Shown piece after piece: positions 60,162 through 64,000 of a DNA stretch of 64,000 nucleotides (the stretch's first letter is position 1; each line of letters begins with the position of its first letter). The notes below the pieces were generated by a model. It worked only from the letters and a program-made list of their open reading frames with translations. It searched no databases and was not told the DNA's origin. This stretch comes from Nevskia sp. (GTDB taxonomy: Bacteria; Pseudomonadota; Gammaproteobacteria; Nevskiales; Nevskiaceae), in the NCBI GenBank assembly GCA_023229645.1, contig JALNYU010000004.1, positions 124,001 to 188,000 on the forward strand, in the 5' to 3' direction. A program made the translations under genes and the position numbers.

Positions 60162-60665
60162 TCAGGCTGCGATTTGCCTTGCATTCAATAGCGGCGCGAT
60201 CAACGCATCGGTATCGAGCAGCGATAGAACTTCAGTGTTATTGGTCACCACGCCGAGCACGCCGGACGCCGTAGAACTGGTCTCAGGCACGGACTTAACG
60301 GTGCTGGCGCGGATACAACGAACGTCCGCAACGCGATCGACGCGTAGCCCCACCGATTCGCCACCCTGGGCATCAACGACGATGACGCATATGGGATTTG
60401 TCAGTGGGCGGCTCGCTAGACCCAAGCGATGCCGTAAGTCCATGATCGTGACAATACTGCCGCGCAGATTGCTAACGCCGAGGATTTGATACGGCGCGCC
60501 GGGAACCGATTCAATTTCCGCGTCCGCCAACACTTCTTGCACTTTTAGAATTTCCAACCCGTACATCTGGCCAGCAAGTTCAAAACAGACCCAGCGCGCG
60601 GTAGTGTCGTCGGCGCGACGATTCGGCAGCGGGGTTCGATCACTCATCATCATTTGTACGCTCAT
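60162..60665 (-). CDS. cheW: Chemotaxis coupling protein CheW (second copy)
   Basis: CheW of 167 residues: RWVCFELAGQMYGLEILKVQEVL, ILGVSNLRGSIVTIMDLRHRLGL, and the C-terminal GLRVDRVADVRC. An N-terminal tail of about 20 residues precedes the fold. Its ATG overlaps the motB stop by four bases (ATGA), so it is coupled to the stator genes. Position after motD-like and before the STAS gene fits the cheW that follows motC-motD in polar-flagellum clusters; parA-type parC and parP genes that often lie there are absent here. Confidence 0.96.
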   Translation of the reverse strand: MSVQMMMSDRTPLPNRRADDTTARWVCFELAGQMYGLEILKVQEVLADAEIESVPGAPYQILGVSNLRGSIVTIMDLRHRLGLASRPLTNPICVIVVDAQGGESVGLRVDRVADVRCIRASTVKSVPETSSTASGVLGVVTNNTEVLSLLDTDALIAPLLNARQIAA

Positions 60666-61699
60666 TGCGCGTTACCTCGCGGTTGAACTATCGGCCGCTG
60701 TGTCGCTGCCGTTGTCTGCGGCGCGGCTTGCGCTGGCGCCTTCAATTCGTTGTCTGTGCCCGACGACGAAGTTGTCGATTGCTGCGTATCCGGCGCCGCG
60801 CCGCCATTTTCAGCATCAGCTGCTAAGGCCTCACTGACGCGTCCGATATGGCTTGCATCGTTATCACCAAGCACAACAATTAGCACACGCCGGTTCCGGT
60901 TCCGCCCTTCCGCCGTATCGTTGGCTACCGCGGGGTGATATTCGGCAAAGCCCTCAACACTCATACGGCTCGGGTCTACGCCCTGCTGCACAAACAGCGA
61001 TACAACGTTGGCGGCGCGCGCCGAAGATAACTGCCAGTTCGATGGAAACGCCGCCGTGCTAATCGGAATGTTATCGGTGTGGCCCTCAATCCGTATTGGA
61101 TTGGGAAACGGTTTCATAATTTCGGCAAGGTGCGCGAGAATAGGATTGGCGGTATTAGCGATTTGTGCGACGCCACTTGGAAATAAAATATCGGCGCGAA
61201 TTTCAATTTCCAGCCAAAACTCTGTTTGGCGGATATTGACAAGATGCTTATCGATCAAGTCTCCCATCGCGCGCCGAACATCGGCGGCCATGCGTTGTAG
61301 ATTCGTTGGAACCGAGCCGCCGGTTTCAGTGCGGTCGACCAAACTTTTGATCTGACCGAAATCGACCCCCTGCTGCTTACGATTAATCACCACTTGTTCG
61401 TTGCTATTAACGTTGGTGCTACCGCTAGCAGTGGCGATTGATGCAATCGGGTTAATCTTTTTTTCTTGCGACGCACCTTGCTGAGGCTTCTCACCGATTT
61501 GTATTGGCTGCGATGCCCGAGGCTTCCCGTGAAACGCTGCATTGAGCGAATCAGATAGCACGCGATACTTGCCTTCATTGACCGACGACATCGAATACAA
61601 AACCACAAACAGCGCCAGTAACAATGTCACCAAATCGCCGTAGGGAATGGCCCAGGCCTCATGATTGGTGTGCTCTTCGTGTTTTTTCTTCCGGGCCAT
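60662..61699 (-). CDS. motB: Flagellar motor stator protein MotB (MotD type)
   Basis: Stator subunit of 345 residues. A short cytoplasmic N-terminus leads into one membrane helix with the proton-binding Asp region (AIPYGDLVTLLLALFVVLYS). A periplasmic linker and the OmpA-like peptidoglycan-binding domain follow (about 175-280), with EGHTDNIPIS, SNWQLSSARA and NRNRRVLIVV. The C-terminal 60 residues are low-complexity Ala, Gln and Thr. The gene is paired with motA, 11 bases apart. In relatives with two stators this cluster position is called motC-motD; only one pair is visible here. GGCC-rich sequence precedes the ATG. Confidence 0.95.
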   Translation of the reverse strand: MARKKKHEEHTNHEAWAIPYGDLVTLLLALFVVLYSMSSVNEGKYRVLSDSLNAAFHGKPRASQPIQIGEKPQQGASQEKKINPIASIATASGSTNVNSNEQVVINRKQQGVDFGQIKSLVDRTETGGSVPTNLQRMAADVRRAMGDLIDKHLVNIRQTEFWLEIEIRADILFPSGVAQIANTANPILAHLAEIMKPFPNPIRIEGHTDNIPISTAAFPSNWQLSSARAANVVSLFVQQGVDPSRMSVEGFAEYHPAVANDTAEGRNRNRRVLIVVLGDNDASHIGRVSEALAADAENGGAAPDTQQSTTSSSGTDNELKAPAQAAPQTTAATQRPIVQPRGNAQ

Positions 61700-61710
61700 G
61701 GCGATTGGCC

Positions 61711-62451
61711 CTAGTGCAAATAGCCGGCGAGCTTAGCCTCGATGTTGCGGGGGTTTTCGCCTTGTGAGATGGAAATCAGACCTTCGATGATCATTTCCCG
61801 CACTTGTGTCTGCTCGGCTACCGCAGCTTTGATCTTTGAAGCCATCGGCAGAAAAAAGAGATTGGCAGAGGCGATACCGTAAATCGTCGCGACAAATGCC
61901 GCCGAAATGCCGTGACCGAGTTTGCTGGGGTCGTTTAGATTCTGCATGACCGCCATCAAACCCATGACCGCGCCGATGATGCCAAGCGTCGGGGCATAGA
62001 TCCCCATGCCCTCCCAAACTTTGGCACCGGCAAGGTCAAAATGCTCCTTCGTGCTCACCGCAACTTCTAACGTGTTACGTATAACCTCCGGCTCGGCGCC
62101 GTCTACCAGCATCTGCAACCCTTTCTTGATGAATGGATCCGGCTCATCGGCAACTGCGCCTTCGAGTGCGAGCAAGCCTTGCTTACGCGCGCTATTACTC
62201 CAGTCAACAATTTTGGCGATCAACTCTTTCGAGTCTGAATGCGGTGGCTTGATTACCCACTTGGCCAATTTCATGCCGTGTTTAAAAATGCCCATCGGCG
62301 TATGCATGGTGATCGCAGCAAGCGTCCCGAGGATCACGATGACGAATGCCGCCGGCCCCCACAGCGCAGCGACGCCGCTGCCTTTGAGGATGCTGCCGCC
62401 GATCAAAGCGATCATCGCCAGCACGAAACCGATGATGCTGAGTAAGTCCAT
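61711..62451 (-). CDS. motA: Flagellar motor stator protein MotA (MotC type)
   Basis: Stator subunit of 246 residues with four membrane helices: about 1-20, 30-50, 148-170 and 180-205. The cytoplasmic loop between helices two and three carries the charged residues that act on FliG (for example KLAKWVIKPP and LVDGAEPEVI). The family stretch YAPTLGIIGAVMGLMAVM is clear, and GHGISAAFVATIYGIASANL follows. It lies 10 bases after cheA and 11 before motB, so all three are in one operon. The ion used (proton or sodium) cannot be told from this. Confidence 0.96.
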   Translation of the reverse strand: MDLLSIIGFVLAMIALIGGSILKGSGVAALWGPAAFVIVILGTLAAITMHTPMGIFKHGMKLAKWVIKPPHSDSKELIAKIVDWSNSARKQGLLALEGAVADEPDPFIKKGLQMLVDGAEPEVIRNTLEVAVSTKEHFDLAGAKVWEGMGIYAPTLGIIGAVMGLMAVMQNLNDPSKLGHGISAAFVATIYGIASANLFFLPMASKIKAAVAEQTQVREMIIEGLISISQGENPRNIEAKLAGYLH

Positions 62452-62461
62452 TCAGTGCGCC

Positions 62462-64000
62462 TCAGCTCTTCAATCCAGCGCCATAGGCGCGGACAAGGCC
62501 GGGGAAATCTAAAATCAACGCGACGCGCCCCTCGCCCGTAACCGTGGCGCCCGCCAAACCGGCGAGTCCACGTAAACCCATACCGAGCGGCTTGATCACA
62601 ACCTCTTCACGCGCTTTCACTTGATGCACGATGAAACCATAGCGTTCGCCGTTTGCTTCCGCGACGACAACATGCCGTGGCGCGTCGCCTGAAGGCGGCC
62701 GGGCGCCGCTCCAGCGTTCGAGATCGATCAAACGCAGCGTGCTCTTGCGATAAACCACCGCGTGCCAAAGATCGAGCTTGCGCAAACGGCTTTCGTCAAG
62801 CGCGAAGACGTCAAACACATCAGCCAGCGGCAGCGCCAATAAACGTTCACCGACGGTGACCATCAACGCCGGCAAGATCGCCAGCGTTAGTGGTACGCGG
62901 AGACGCACGCAGCTGCCCTGCCCGACTTTCGACTCGATGACGACGCTGCCGTTCAGACCCGTGATGCGAGACTTCACGACATCCATGCCAACACCACGGC
63001 CGGACAAATCGGAAACCGCGTCTTTGGTCGAAAAGCCGGCCATGAATACGAGCTGCAGGCATTCGTCAGTGGTCAGACGCGCCGCAACGCCCGCTTCCAT
63101 CAAACCTTTTTCGACCACTTTGCGCCGTAAAACTTCGGAGTCCATGCCTTTGCCGTCGTCGCGGACGGTGATCAGAATATGGTCGCCCTCCTGCTGCGCC
63201 GAAAGTACCAGCTTACCGGCTGCGGGCTTGCCGGCAGCAGCACGCGCTTCCGGCGTTTCGATGCCGTGGTCGACGCTGTTGCGCACCATGTGCACCAACG
63301 GATCGGCCAGGGCTTCAACGAGATTCTTATCGAGATCGGTGTCTTCACCAATCAATTCGACTTCAACCTGCTTACCAAGACCGCGTGCGACATCGCGCGC
63401 CAATTTCGGAAAGCGCGAAAATACTTTCTTAATCGGTTGCATGCGAATCCGCATGACGGCCGATTGCAAACTCCGCGTGATGTGATCGAGCTCGCCAACG
63501 CTTTTGGCATAAGCCTCCGGCGGGGCACCGGAGCCGCGCAGCGTCTTCAAGCGATTGCGAACCAACACAAGCTCGCCGATCAGATTCATCATCAGATCCA
63601 GCCGCTGCGTATCAACGCGTAATGTCGTTTCCGCTGCCGGTGCGGCGCTCGCGGCGGCGGGCGCTGCTGCAGCCGGCACCTTGTGCGGCGTTACCTGAGC
63701 GGGTGCAGCTTTGGGTGCAGCAGGCGGCGTTGCCGCGCTGGTATCGACGCCTGGCGGGCCGCCACCATTGAGCTGATCAAGCAGCGCTTCAAATTCGTCG
63801 TCAGTAATCGTATTGGACTGCGCTGGCGCCGCGGCAGCGGCTGGCGCCGCGATGCCCGGCGGGCCACCACCGTTGAGTTGATCAAGCAGCGCTTCAAATT
63901 CGTCGTCAGTAATCGTATTGGACTGCGCCGCCGTTGGCGCCTTTTCCGCCGCCGCTTTTGACTTCGCCTTGCTCTTCGCTTTCGCCTTTGGCTTGGCAGC
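62462..64000 (-). CDS. cheA: Chemotaxis histidine kinase CheA (first copy, partial)
   Basis: C-terminal 512 residues of a CheA; the frame is open to the window edge, so P1 and the start lie outside. The first 110 residues are an Ala/Pro/Lys-rich linker holding two copies of a 35-residue unit with the acidic motif ITDDEFEALLDQLNGGGPPG. Then come the P3 helices (LMMNLIGELVLVRNRLKTL), the P4 kinase core (MVRNSVDHGIETPEAR, VRDDGKGMD, DLSGRGVGMDVVKS) and the CheW-like P5 domain. It is the array kinase of the flagellar cluster by position, with motA-motB following after 10 bases. The other CheA in the window lacks this linker motif. Confidence 0.96.
   Translation of the reverse strand, partial: AAKPKAKAKSKAKSKAAAEKAPTAAQSNTITDDEFEALLDQLNGGGPPGIAAPAAAAAPAQSNTITDDEFEALLDQLNGGGPPGVDTSAATPPAAPKAAPAQVTPHKVPAAAAPAAASAAPAAETTLRVDTQRLDLMMNLIGELVLVRNRLKTLRGSGAPPEAYAKSVGELDHITRSLQSAVMRIRMQPIKKVFSRFPKLARDVARGLGKQVEVELIGEDTDLDKNLVEALADPLVHMVRNSVDHGIETPEARAAAGKPAAGKLVLSAQQEGDHILITVRDDGKGMDSEVLRRKVVEKGLMEAGVAARLTTDECLQLVFMAGFSTKDAVSDLSGRGVGMDVVKSRITGLNGSVVIESKVGQGSCVRLRVPLTLAILPALMVTVGERLLALPLADVFDVFALDESRLRKLDLWHAVVYRKSTLRLIDLERWSGARPPSGDAPRHVVVAEANGERYGFIVHQVKAREEVVIKPLGMGLRGLAGLAGATVTGEGRVALILDFPGLVRAYGAGLKS
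63752..63930. repeat. Tandem 105-bp duplication inside cheA
   Basis: Two copies in the same frame, 105 bases apart (for example ATCAAGCAGCGCTTC at 63776 and 63881), with a stretch of about 50 bases identical. Each encodes an acidic helical motif of about 20 residues ending in a Gly/Pro turn, separated by Ala/Pro linker. Confidence 0.9.

Overview
The window is a 64 kb piece of a gammaproteobacterial chromosome with moderately high GC (mid-to-high fifties by eye). Most genes are core genes. The block hemA / TPR protein-lolB-tRNA-Gln-prs-rplY-pth-ychF, the ffh-ypjD-corB neighbourhood, coaX beside birA, and a large polar-flagellum-type chemotaxis cluster with motC/motD-like stators all fit the Pseudomonas-Xanthomonas side of the Gammaproteobacteria. 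I cannot name a genus. I see no insertion sequence, prophage, CRISPR array or plasmid function.

Layout. 0.1-13 kb: an MHYT/degenerate-GGDEF membrane protein, a Kef-type antiporter, pldA, then a minus-strand run proS-slt-M61 peptidase-plsY-birA-coaX, and a lone secreted protein of unknown family. 13-19 kb: ffh and, divergently, ypjD-corB and a thioredoxin-like protein. The ffh/ypjD intergenic region holds three consecutive palindromic elements that I could not assign to a known family. 17.8-23.8 kb (minus): hemA-prfA-prmC-moeB, a degenerate JAMM-like protein, and radA. 23.9-30.2 kb (plus): TPR protein, lolB, tRNA-Gln(UUG), prs, rplY, pth, ychF; ispE, which normally sits between lolB and the tRNA, is absent. 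30.2-38.6 kb: signalling and accessory genes, namely a 1664-residue CheB-like/CheR-like/PAS/GGDEF/EAL protein behind a gene-poor leader with a striking hairpin, a second EAL protein with a sigma-28-like promoter, a DUF1272 protein and a small secreted protein.

38.6-64 kb is almost entirely a minus-strand chemotaxis and motility cluster. In transcription order it reads cheA (5' end outside the window), motA/motC, motB/motD, cheW, STAS protein, cheY-like, REC-HDOD, terminator, then (behind a consensus sigma-28 promoter) a second cheA, cheW, five methyl-accepting chemotaxis proteins (MCPs), cheR, cheD, cheB and a small MCP-like protein. Four of the five large MCPs end in a pentapeptide of the x-x-x-E-F type that may tether CheR or CheB. 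The signalling domains of three MCPs are nearly identical in DNA while their sensor parts differ, which points to gene conversion.

The diguanylate cyclase/phosphodiesterase genes lie next to the chemotaxis cluster, and one appears to share sigma-28 control with it. The right half of the window therefore looks like a combined motility, chemotaxis and c-di-GMP region. All functional assignments come from reading the sequence; no database search was run.
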